A DNA stretch of 64,000 nucleotides, taken from Verrucomicrobiia bacterium. GTDB lineage: Bacteria; Verrucomicrobiota; Verrucomicrobiia; Limisphaerales; UBA11358. The notes below the pieces were generated by a model that saw only the letters and a list, made by a program, of their open reading frames with translations, did not search any database and was not told where the DNA came from. The position numbers were made by a program, and so were the translations under genes. Location of the stretch: NCBI GenBank assembly GCA_025451535.1, contig JANWKE010000061.1:1-64000 (forward strand), in the 5' to 3' direction. Of the stretch, positions 46,983 to 55,842 are shown piece after piece; the stretch's first letter is position 1; every line of letters starts with the position of its first letter.

Positions 46983-47860
46983 GTCATTCGTTTCCGTCGA
47001 TACTCAGAGGGGCGCCAGCCAATCCACTTGGTGAAGGCATTGGAAAAGACAAAGGGATTGCCGTAACCCACTGCATGGGAGATGGATTCGATTGTCAGAT
47101 CGGTGGTACCCAGCAGTTCGGCCGCCCGGCGCATCCGCAAATAGATGACCTGGTGCATGGGACTGCGTCCCAGTTGGCGGCGGCAGAGGCGGCGCAAGTG
47201 TTCGCTGCTGTATCCCGCCTCCCGGGTCAGCTTGGGCAGCGTCCAGTCATCCGCCAAATGCGCCTCGACCCGTTCCCAGAGCATGCGCAACTGGTCCGGT
47301 TGGTTCGATGGCTGGGCGAACCGCATCACGTAGGCATGAATCAAATCCGTCCACTCCTGCATCAACACTGGCTGCGCCGGACCGTTGCATTCATACATCA
47401 ACCCGAGGATCGCCGATTTCAGCGGCAGCGGATCGTACCGCGCCATCACCGGCGACGTCGCATCGGCGATGGGCCGTTGCTCGGCGGGGCGTTGGTAGCA
47501 GACCCAGCAAAAATTCCACCGGGTGCGTGGCAGGGTTACAAAAGCATTCAGTGTGTGTGCCGGCAACAGGCAGGCGTAACCTTCGCGGCAGATGCGCCAG
47601 CGCCCGTCAATCAGCGCTTTCCCCCGTCCCCCGATGCACGCAAAAAAATAAGTGGAGGTCTGCTTCGTGCGCACGATACGGGTGGGCGCTTCCGTCTCCT
47701 CGACCCCGACATGCACAATTTGGTATTGGTTCAGGACGGGACAGATTGGAAAATTCGCGATCCAGGGACGCAATTCAACGTCCTTGGCTTTGACCCCGGT
47801 TATTCGAGTGTGCGGACTATGAATGGTTACATCGGTCAGTTCCTCGTGAGGCAAGGTCAT
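46967..47860 (-). CDS. AraC-family transcriptional regulator
   Basis: N-terminal cupin-like region; C-terminal HTH LTREAGYSSEHLRRLCRRQLGRSPMHQVIYLRMRRAAELL...ISHAVGYGNPFVFSNAFTKWIGWRPSEYRRKR. Confidence 0.93.
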   Translation of the reverse strand: MTLPHEELTDVTIHSPHTRITGVKAKDVELRPWIANFPICPVLNQYQIVHVGVEETEAPTRIVRTKQTSTYFFACIGGRGKALIDGRWRICREGYACLLPAHTLNAFVTLPRTRWNFCWVCYQRPAEQRPIADATSPVMARYDPLPLKSAILGLMYECNGPAQPVLMQEWTDLIHAYVMRFAQPSNQPDQLRMLWERVEAHLADDWTLPKLTREAGYSSEHLRRLCRRQLGRSPMHQVIYLRMRRAAELLGTTDLTIESISHAVGYGNPFVFSNAFTKWIGWRPSEYRRKRMTATPK

Positions 47861-48110
47861 GTTTTACAGGATACGCGGCCGCCGCAAATTTGGCGAGTGG
47901 ATTGTAGGACATGCAAATTCCGCGGCTTCGGCGGAAGCAACTTTCTTGAAGAAGCAGATGAAACTGTTCAGGACCTGGAACGGTTCCCTGCCAGGGGAGC
48001 AAAATCCTTTCCGTCGCTCGACACCTCAACCGAAACATTTTGCCAGCGCTTTCCGACGATCAGCCGATTCGTCAGCGGGAAAAAATAAAATGGTGGAAAT
48101 TCGCCTGGGA

Positions 48111-49070
48111 TTACCACCAGAATTCAGGTTCCGTACCGTTTCGGCCACCACTGGGGTCCGTACGGGGAAGCATCAAATCAAACTTGCGCCATTCCGCATG
48201 CCCATCCAAGAAGCCCACATTGCAACCTTCCGGAAGTCCATTGCTCTGCAGGTGCGGGCTTCGGTGGAAACCTTGACCAACTACTTGACTGCCGTATCCG
48301 CCGACGATTCCCTGGTAATGATAAGTATTGCGCTTGCTTGGAACATCCTCCCCGGTCCGTGAAATCGTCGCACATGAGACCAGTGGCCGTTCGCTGATGT
48401 GAGGGGCGGGCATCAAGAATGGTCCGTACGGCAGCGTTTGTGGAAGAATTTTCATGTTGATATTGGTCTGCCACCAGTTTGCGGGCGAAGTTCCCAAAAT
48501 CGTGTCCCCCAAACCCATCATCCCTGGAAACGTCATCGCATAGCCAATCGTGCGATAACCATTTTTGGTATTTGGGTCGGTAGTCCCGGTCCCCCAGTTC
48601 CAAAGCGCATCATTGTTCTGTTGGGGAAATCCGGGATCATATAAATCGCCACGCTCCATTCCCCCCGAGTGGACCATCTGATAACTCAAATACGCGGGAA
48701 GATCCCACAGCCAATAAGCGTAGTTTTTGGGCATGACCGGCAAGTTTTCGTGATTATCATCGGCATACATCATGAGGGCCAGGTCAAGTTGGTGGATATT
48801 GCCCAGGCATTGCGTACGGATCGCTCTCTCCTTCGCTGCGCTCAGTGCCGGAAGGAGCATCGCCGCGAGGATGGCGATAATCGCAATCACTACCAGCAAC
48901 TCGATTAAAGTGAAGCCCATGTCGGCCTTGCGCCGCCCGGATTTTCGGAATATTTCCAATGCCATTGTCAATTTCATCCCCGCCGTTTTATCGGATCCGC
49001 CGGACGGGAGCGGGGCGTCGCGCCCCGCTCCCCCTTTATTACTGACTTCTGTTTGTTCATTGGCGTTCAT
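48111..49070 (-). CDS. Pseudopilin-like protein (prepilin leader, C-terminal DGH motif)
   Basis: [30 protein letters not shown] and [14 protein letters not shown]. Alternative start at 48977 excludes a palindrome. Confidence 0.9.
   Translation of the reverse strand: MNANEQTEVSNKGGAGRDAPLPSGGSDKTAGMKLTMALEIFRKSGRRKADMGFTLIELLVVIAIIAILAAMLLPALSAAKERAIRTQCLGNIHQLDLALMMYADDNHENLPVMPKNYAYWLWDLPAYLSYQMVHSGGMERGDLYDPGFPQQNNDALWNWGTGTTDPNTKNGYRTIGYAMTFPGMMGLGDTILGTSPANWWQTNINMKILPQTLPYGPFLMPAPHISERPLVSCATISRTGEDVPSKRNTYHYQGIVGGYGSQVVGQGFHRSPHLQSNGLPEGCNVGFLDGHAEWRKFDLMLPRTDPSGGRNGTEPEFWW
49006..49032. repeat. 12-bp palindromic hairpin
   Basis: GGGAGCGGGGCG-TCG-CGCCCCGCTCCC. Confidence 0.9.
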
Positions 49071-49071
49071 G

Positions 49072-52000
49072 TTAATGAACGAGGCGGAAGAACAGGGTCG
49101 AGTTGCTCATTGACAGCGTGACCGTGTTCGTTCCGTTGGCCACCGTCGGTATCGTCAGGACGGGCTGCCAATTGGGCAAACTCAAGCTGGGCGAGGACTC
49201 CAGGGTGAAACTGCCCGCCGTCGTCCAGCTCAAATTGACATTGCCCGCCGACCGGCTGACGTTGAGCACCGGGCCGGATAACATGTCCACCATGAAGTTT
49301 CCAAACGTTACGGTGCCGACATTCGCACTGTAGAGCGCCTGGAACAGACCGACCTGCAACGGCACGCCCAACAGGTTGGGTTGCACAATGGTCTGGCTGG
49401 ACAACTGCGGCACCCACGGGGATTGCGAGTCCGTTCGGCGATAGAACGTGAAGGTGTCGCCAGACCGCACCATCAACAACCAGAAGTTGTTCGTAGCGTT
49501 GTCAAAGTTGGCCCGTTGATTATCCCCGCCATTAAGCGCAAAGCGGGATTCAGTCGAGTCGCTGAATTGTTCAAATTCACCCCAATACACCCAGTTTTCA
49601 GCCGGCGCATTGGTGCCGACCACCGAAGGTGAGCCGTCGGGCTGCGCCCTCCGCGCCATCAATCCGACGAAGTCGAAACCGACGCTCCCCACGTCATTCG
49701 TATTCCGATCAATGGAGGCCACCTGCACCGCTGCCTGGAAATTGCCCGGGATATTCTTGAACAACAGGAAGCCGTCATCCGGGGCTCCCGCCCAGTAAGT
49801 CTCAGTGGATTGCACGGTCAATACATTGTTGGTGCTGATACTGGCATCACATATGCCCATCGACCCGCCGGTCCCGCCCAATGTCTGGCCGGGAAACGCG
49901 CCGGCTCCGAGGTACACGCCGTCCCACATCGTACCGGTTACCCCGCCGCTGAGGTAATTGTGCGCGGCACTGAAATTGTCGCTAAATGACGGAATATGTG
50001 CCGTCACCACCGGGTTGTTGGAGCTGATGACCCCGCCAAAGGTGGCATAGACCGTAATGGTACCATTGGTCAACGCGGTCAACACGCCGCTGGTTCCCAC
50101 CATCTCATTCGTCGGGCTGGAACTGATGGTTGCCAGCGCGGTCACATTTTGGGTGGCGCCATTGGTGTAAGTTGCGATGGCCGTGTAAGGCAGAACGCCA
50201 CCGGCCGACATGGTCGTGCCACCCAATGTCAGGTCAACCCTGCCCACCACACCCTCGGCAATCGTGCTGAAACTGCTCGCGCCGGTAACATTGTAAGCCG
50301 TCGAAGAACCGGAGCCGGAGTATGAGTAAAGCGCCGCAAAATAGGTGGTGCCTGGTGTCAATCCGCTGACGGTTACCGTACCGCCCGCGCCCACATAAAC
50401 CACATAGCTGTTGTTGCCCAGATTGGAACCTTGCCCAAATATGGAATTGCCGGTGTACGTTACACCCGGAATGGGTTGGGCGGAGACGGGCGTGCCCGCC
50501 GACATCACGACAACGCTGCCGAGGCCGTTCGTGCTCGGAGTCCAAGACAGGGTAATGGTTCCATCCGCGTTCGCAGTCATGGATACTCCCGTGGGTGGAG
50601 CTGGCGGCGTTGCCAAGCCCGCCAGGTTGGTGGCGTCCAGCATGAAACTGTCAAACTGCACCTGCTGGAGCGGCGTCGGGGTATAAGTGGCATCGTCAAG
50701 GCCCACTTGCATCGGCACCCCGGCCAGATCCGGTCGCACCACCGTCATGGCTGGCTGGTAAAGCCAGGCACCCGAGGCGGTGGTCTTCTTGAAGAAATAG
50801 AAGTTGGTGCCATCCACCCGGCTCATCAGCAGCCAGAAGTCCGTCGTATCACCGTCCGCTTGAGCGTTCTGGTTATCAGCCGCACCGCCGTCGTCTCGCG
50901 CCAGGGTGCTGATGCCGAATTCATCAAACCGATCCCAATAAATCCAACCTTCGGTGCCGCCCAAGGGCGTGCCGTCCGGGTTGGCCGGCCGGGCCATCAA
51001 CCCGGCAAAATGATAGTTCAAGTCCGTATAGGCGGTGATATGAACAGCTACCTGGAAATCGCCGGAGGCTTGTTTGAAGAGGTAGAAGCCGTTGTCCGCC
51101 GTGCCCGCCCAGGCGGTGTTGTCGTCCTGGACCGTCAACACGTTGTTGGACACCACGGTGCCCAGCATGGCGTTGTTGGTTACCATCAGGTTGGTCACGA
51201 GACTGCTCGCCCCGATGTCGGCCACGCACAGCGGAACATTGCCTCCGCTTTGACCACCGGGTGTGCTCCCCAAATAAACCCCATCCCATGGGGAGCCGGG
51301 CAATCCTCGGCTGACGTAATTATGGAACGTAGAAAAGTTGTCCGTGAAGGCATATCCCGTGGCGCGCACAGTCAACGGGACGGAATTGCTGGCGCCGGCA
51401 TAGACTACGCTGATGGATGCGGTCCCGCCGGCAACTCCGGTTGCGGCCGCCGGCGCGGTAGTCGCGATGGACGGATTACTTGAACTCCAGACCGCACTGG
51501 GATCCTGGCTGATGTCCAGACTGCTGCCGGTGCTGAATTGGGCGACTGCCGAAGCCGGCGTGACACCGCCAATCGGAATATTGGTACTGATCAGAGTGAT
51601 GAGGATGTTGGTAACGGCCGCTGTTCCAACAAAATTGGCCGTGGCCGTGTTGGCGCTATAGACCGTCGAGGCACCGGAGCCGGTATAAGAAAAGACGGAC
51701 GCGTAATAAGTGACGTTGTTTCCACCCAGCCCGGCCAGGGTCACACTGTTATTGGGACCGGCATAAACCACAGTAATCCCGCTCGCCAACTGATCGCCGT
51801 TGCCAAAATTCGTGTTACCCGTATAGACATAACCGTTGTTGGGAACCTGGGTGAGTAGCGGGCTACCGGCTCGTACCAGGACGATGCTGCCGCTGCTCCC
51901 CGCGCCGGGAGTCCACGACAGGGTAATGCCGCCGGTCGCGGAATTCGTCCCCGACAAGGTCACGCCCGTGGGGTCGGCCGGCGGGACGACACCGGTGGCC

Positions 52001-52812
52001 ACATTGGTGCCGCTGAGTTCAAAGTCAGTAAAGTAAGTGACCGGTGAGTTGGCGGTAAAATCGGCATCTTCAATCCCCACCTGCATCGGCAGGCCGTCCA
52101 GATCGGGCCGCGTAACGGTTTGTTCCAGGACCCACGCATCCGTCTGGTTGGTCTTGTCATAAAAATTAAATGTGTCGCCCGTGCGGGTGATCCGGAAAAA
52201 ACGGGTGTCATTCGTCTCGGTATTGAAATTGGTGCTGCCGCTGTTGAACGGAGCGGAAATCTGGACGTCGTTGGCATTGGTCGCGTAACGCACCTGATCG
52301 CCGATGCTGAATTCATTGAAGCGTGTGATGTTCAGCCAATTTTCCGTGTTGGTGCCATTCGCGCCGAAGGGCCGGCCCCAGGCCGGACCATTGGTGGTGT
52401 AAGCCCGGACCAGCAATCCCGCAAAGTGATAGTTGGGATTGGAAAAGGGAGGGAAATTTTCAACGGAGACGTCAAAATCGCCGGCGACAATCTTCCACAG
52501 ATAGAAACCGTCGTCGCCCGACCCCGCCCAACTGCTGGAAGTGCTTTGTAGGGTCAGCAACCCCGAGATGGCTTCATTACCCAGCAGCGTGGTGCCACTG
52601 CCATCGCCGCCGTCGTTGCCGCCCGGCACATCCCCTAAGCCCAAATACACGCCGTCCCACATGGTCCCAAGCACGCCATTGGCGACATAGTCGGCACCGG
52701 AGGTAAAATTGTTGGTGATGCTCCCGGCCTGGGCGGACCAAGCCAGGCCACCACAGAACAAGGCCAGCAGTAAACGGCCTGTGTTTTTACGAACTGATTT
52801 CACGGTTTTCAT
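49072..52812 (-). CDS. Large secreted protein with three repeated beta-sandwich modules
   Basis: Three module starts: [82 protein letters not shown]3-like linkers and Big2-like segments. Confidence 0.8.
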   Translation of the reverse strand: MKTVKSVRKNTGRLLLALFCGGLAWSAQAGSITNNFTSGADYVANGVLGTMWDGVYLGLGDVPGGNDGGDGSGTTLLGNEAISGLLTLQSTSSSWAGSGDDGFYLWKIVAGDFDVSVENFPPFSNPNYHFAGLLVRAYTTNGPAWGRPFGANGTNTENWLNITRFNEFSIGDQVRYATNANDVQISAPFNSGSTNFNTETNDTRFFRITRTGDTFNFYDKTNQTDAWVLEQTVTRPDLDGLPMQVGIEDADFTANSPVTYFTDFELSGTNVATGVVPPADPTGVTLSGTNSATGGITLSWTPGAGSSGSIVLVRAGSPLLTQVPNNGYVYTGNTNFGNGDQLASGITVVYAGPNNSVTLAGLGGNNVTYYASVFSYTGSGASTVYSANTATANFVGTAAVTNILITLISTNIPIGGVTPASAVAQFSTGSSLDISQDPSAVWSSSNPSIATTAPAAATGVAGGTASISVVYAGASNSVPLTVRATGYAFTDNFSTFHNYVSRGLPGSPWDGVYLGSTPGGQSGGNVPLCVADIGASSLVTNLMVTNNAMLGTVVSNNVLTVQDDNTAWAGTADNGFYLFKQASGDFQVAVHITAYTDLNYHFAGLMARPANPDGTPLGGTEGWIYWDRFDEFGISTLARDDGGAADNQNAQADGDTTDFWLLMSRVDGTNFYFFKKTTASGAWLYQPAMTVVRPDLAGVPMQVGLDDATYTPTPLQQVQFDSFMLDATNLAGLATPPAPPTGVSMTANADGTITLSWTPSTNGLGSVVVMSAGTPVSAQPIPGVTYTGNSIFGQGSNLGNNSYVVYVGAGGTVTVSGLTPGTTYFAALYSYSGSGSSTAYNVTGASSFSTIAEGVVGRVDLTLGGTTMSAGGVLPYTAIATYTNGATQNVTALATISSSPTNEMVGTSGVLTALTNGTITVYATFGGVISSNNPVVTAHIPSFSDNFSAAHNYLSGGVTGTMWDGVYLGAGAFPGQTLGGTGGSMGICDASISTNNVLTVQSTETYWAGAPDDGFLLFKNIPGNFQAAVQVASIDRNTNDVGSVGFDFVGLMARRAQPDGSPSVVGTNAPAENWVYWGEFEQFSDSTESRFALNGGDNQRANFDNATNNFWLLMVRSGDTFTFYRRTDSQSPWVPQLSSQTIVQPNLLGVPLQVGLFQALYSANVGTVTFGNFMVDMLSGPVLNVSRSAGNVNLSWTTAGSFTLESSPSLSLPNWQPVLTIPTVANGTNTVTLSMSNSTLFFRLVH

Positions 52813-53060
52813 AAGTTATAAGCATTGGGGGGTGAGTTCTTTAGGTTGATAGAGAGGTTTAGCGCCTTGCTGCTTCAAATGCTCCAAAAGCGCGCCTGCT
52901 GGAACGAGGTGTCCACAACCATTGCGCTGTTAAGGCGAACCCCATACGGTTTGACCCGGCCCGCCTTCCTTCCCAGGCTGCACCAATCCCGTATGGATGA
53001 CATCCGGCCACCGGCCTGTCCGGCCAAGGTAGAAATCGCTCGGTTGGCATATTCGGACAC

Positions 53061-53077
53061 TAACAGAATTTCTGTTA
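53061..53077. promoter_or_regulatory. 17-bp palindrome, candidate operator
   Basis: TAACAGAA-T-TTCTGTTA, intergenic, upstream of 52812. Confidence 0.35.
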
Positions 53078-53168
53078 ACGCCCATAAGTGAAATCCACTA
53101 GCTCATATCCCAAATGCACGCTGCCTTCAATCGGAACGGGGCGAACCGGGAACTCATTCAGAAAATCC

Positions 53169-55667
53169 TTACCGCTCTTTATCGGCGCGAATCACGCGGA
53201 GGCCGAACACGGCGGCGATTTCATTTCCCTGGGTGGCTTGGAAACGCACCGTCACCTTTTGCTTGCCTTGAACCAGGCTGGCGGGAACCGTGTATTCGGC
53301 ATCGAAGAAATGCGGTTCGGTCGCGCCTTTTGCCACCGTTTGTTCACCCACGCGCTGGCCGTCCACCAGGATGTCAAACGTACGCCGGCGCCATTCGTCG
53401 CTGTAATACGTGACGACCAGCGCCAGGGGATGCGCCGAATCCACCGGCAGATCGAAGGAGAACCAATCCCGCCCGCGGCGGGCGGGACGGCCCATGATCC
53501 GGTCGGGCCAGCTTTGTTCGCCTTGTTCGTTGAAATCCCGTTCCATCTGCATCTCGCCCGGCTGCACAAAAGCCACGGTCGCCAGTTCGAGCTGATGTTG
53601 ACGTTCACGCTCGGCGGAAATTTCGGCTGACTTCCTTTCCCACTCCGCCGGGGTGAACAGGTCCCAATAAATGCCGTAGGTGCGTTCCGGCAGTTGATAA
53701 AAGGGTTTGAACATCACGTCTGTCGGTTGCCCGACACCAGCGGTGCGAAAAACGCCGGGCTGGCCGGAAACCGGTTTGAGCCAGTCGGCTACCGGCTCTT
53801 CTGCCGCCACGAACACCGGTACGTCCTTCGGCTGTTCTCCCCGGCGGCCATAGCCGCCGCGGCGGTTTTCCGGTCCCAGGTCTCCGGCCAGCACCAGCGG
53901 TCCCCACATCAAAGCCACGCGGCGCGGATTGTCGGGCAACGGCTCTTCGTGAAGTCGTTTCGGCAACACCAGGGCCACCGTGTCGCCGTTGCGCCAGGTG
54001 CGGTTGAGTTCGACATACGAATCGGGCTGCGGCAAGCCCTGAACCGGCTGGCCATTGATGGTCACGGCAAATCCGTCGCCCGCCCAGGCCGGTCGTCGCA
54101 ACGCCAGCGTAAATGTTTTCGGCGACTTCAGCGCCAGCTTGAGCGTCGCATTTTCGCCGTCCGGCAAATCTGTTTGCATTTCAACGTTCACCAAATTCCT
54201 CTTCCATTCCGCCCGGGAAGGCGTGTAAAGGTTCACCCAAAGCTTGTCGCCAGACTCATAATAAATTCCGTCGCCGAGAATCCCCATGTCTTCCATGCCG
54301 GTACCAACACAGCAGGTGAAATCGCGGAACATATCCTGATATTCATGCTGGACACCCTGCCCCACCGGCACCATGTAACAGGTCCGCCCGTCGTTGGGAT
54401 CAATCGACGCCAGCACATGATTGAACACGGCCCGCTCCTGAAAGTCCGCGTATTTGATGTCGGGCTGAATGGCAAACAGCGTCCGGGTCAGCTTGAGCAT
54501 GTTATAGACCGGACAGGATTCGTCATCGCGTCCCTCGACCATGTTGTTCAACTGGTCGGCCGGGCCGAAGTATTCGTCATGCCCCGCTCCCCCGGTGGCA
54601 AAGCTGTGATGGAACACGACCCGGTCCCAGAAAAATTTCGCGGCCGAACCGTCGATTTCGTTGCCCGTGTAAAGATAGCGCGCCAGATCGCCGATTATTT
54701 TGGGAATTTCCATGTTTTCGTGCTTGCCACCGAGGTCGTCCTCCCGATGCGCCAGCGGTTCCACGAACGACCGGTGCTCGAATTTGTCGGACAACGCCAG
54801 CCAGCGTTTGTCGCCGGTGTCGGCATAAACGTCCGCCAACACTTCATTCATGCCGCCGAACTCGGTGTTCAACATCCGCTGGTCCTGGGCGTCGTCCAGG
54901 TTGGTGACGATGCTGCCCACCCACCCGGCGAATTTGATTTCCACCTTCAACGCGGAGCGATTGCCCGTCAACCGATACGCGTCGCGCAGACCGGCAAAAA
55001 TCTTGTGCTCGACATACCACGGCGACCACATGCCGTTGAGATCAAAGCCGCCCGACCGGATTTCGCCGCGGGCGAGTTCCCGGAAAAGTACCTTGCCGTT
55101 CACCAACCGGTTGGTGCCGCCGCCGCGTTCCGTGCCCATGAGCGCGCCGATGTAGCCATCGCCCTGCGCGTCCTGCACTTCCTTGAGTTGTTCCACCATG
55201 TAATCGGCCCGTTGTTTGAAACGGGGATCGCCCGTGGCGGCATACATATAACTTACCGCCGAAAGGTAATGCCCGGCGATGTGGCCGGTCAGATTCCGGC
55301 CCGGCCCGTCCCAGCCATCGTCGCCGTGGCTGGCTTTGGGTTTCAAACCGGCCTCCTGGCGCAAATAATACATGATCTGGTCGGGCTTGAGTTCGAGCAG
55401 ATACCGGGCGTCCAGCTCCTGCGCGTGTTTGAGCGGTCCGCCGGTAAGGCGCACGTCGGACAACGGCAACGGCCGGGCTTCACACGGCACGGCATTTTTG
55501 ATCACTTCGGTCGGCAACAACCGGGAATAGGTGGTCGGCGAAGATTCCGCCGCTTGCGGCGAACGGCAACCGGTGAACGCACCGGCCAGGCCCGCGATCA
55601 AAATGCAGGCGGCACCGGCGAATACAAGAGAGGGGGAGTGGTGGTTTGGCATAGCTGGGATGGGCAA
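53169..55667 (-). CDS. GH127-family (DUF1680) beta-L-arabinofuranosidase-like lipoprotein
   Basis: Lipobox AFTGCRSP; QDAQGDGYIGAL, DDESCPVYNMLKLTRTLF and FTCCVGTGMEDMG (Glu/Cys and Cys-Cys zinc/catalytic positions). Confidence 0.88.
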   Translation of the reverse strand: MPIPAMPNHHSPSLVFAGAACILIAGLAGAFTGCRSPQAAESSPTTYSRLLPTEVIKNAVPCEARPLPLSDVRLTGGPLKHAQELDARYLLELKPDQIMYYLRQEAGLKPKASHGDDGWDGPGRNLTGHIAGHYLSAVSYMYAATGDPRFKQRADYMVEQLKEVQDAQGDGYIGALMGTERGGGTNRLVNGKVLFRELARGEIRSGGFDLNGMWSPWYVEHKIFAGLRDAYRLTGNRSALKVEIKFAGWVGSIVTNLDDAQDQRMLNTEFGGMNEVLADVYADTGDKRWLALSDKFEHRSFVEPLAHREDDLGGKHENMEIPKIIGDLARYLYTGNEIDGSAAKFFWDRVVFHHSFATGGAGHDEYFGPADQLNNMVEGRDDESCPVYNMLKLTRTLFAIQPDIKYADFQERAVFNHVLASIDPNDGRTCYMVPVGQGVQHEYQDMFRDFTCCVGTGMEDMGILGDGIYYESGDKLWVNLYTPSRAEWKRNLVNVEMQTDLPDGENATLKLALKSPKTFTLALRRPAWAGDGFAVTINGQPVQGLPQPDSYVELNRTWRNGDTVALVLPKRLHEEPLPDNPRRVALMWGPLVLAGDLGPENRRGGYGRRGEQPKDVPVFVAAEEPVADWLKPVSGQPGVFRTAGVGQPTDVMFKPFYQLPERTYGIYWDLFTPAEWERKSAEISAERERQHQLELATVAFVQPGEMQMERDFNEQGEQSWPDRIMGRPARRGRDWFSFDLPVDSAHPLALVVTYYSDEWRRRTFDILVDGQRVGEQTVAKGATEPHFFDAEYTVPASLVQGKQKVTVRFQATQGNEIAAVFGLRVIRADKER

Positions 55668-55842
55668 CGTACCTTTTGCCGCGAATCGAAGTTGATGGCA
55701 TTTCTACTTACCGAGTCCATTTTCCGGTATTGGACTGGGAATCGTCAAGCGCGCCCATGCTGGAAATGCACAAACATCTATCCGATTTCATCCGGGGCGA
55801 TTGCGTGAATCCAGGAGGTGCGCTACAACTCATAAAATACCA

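Noticed and set aside
53694-55808. 704-aa ORF on + strand opposite GH127
   Set aside because: Antisense shadow ORF; Arg/His-rich with no recognisable domain, while the minus strand encodes clear GH127.
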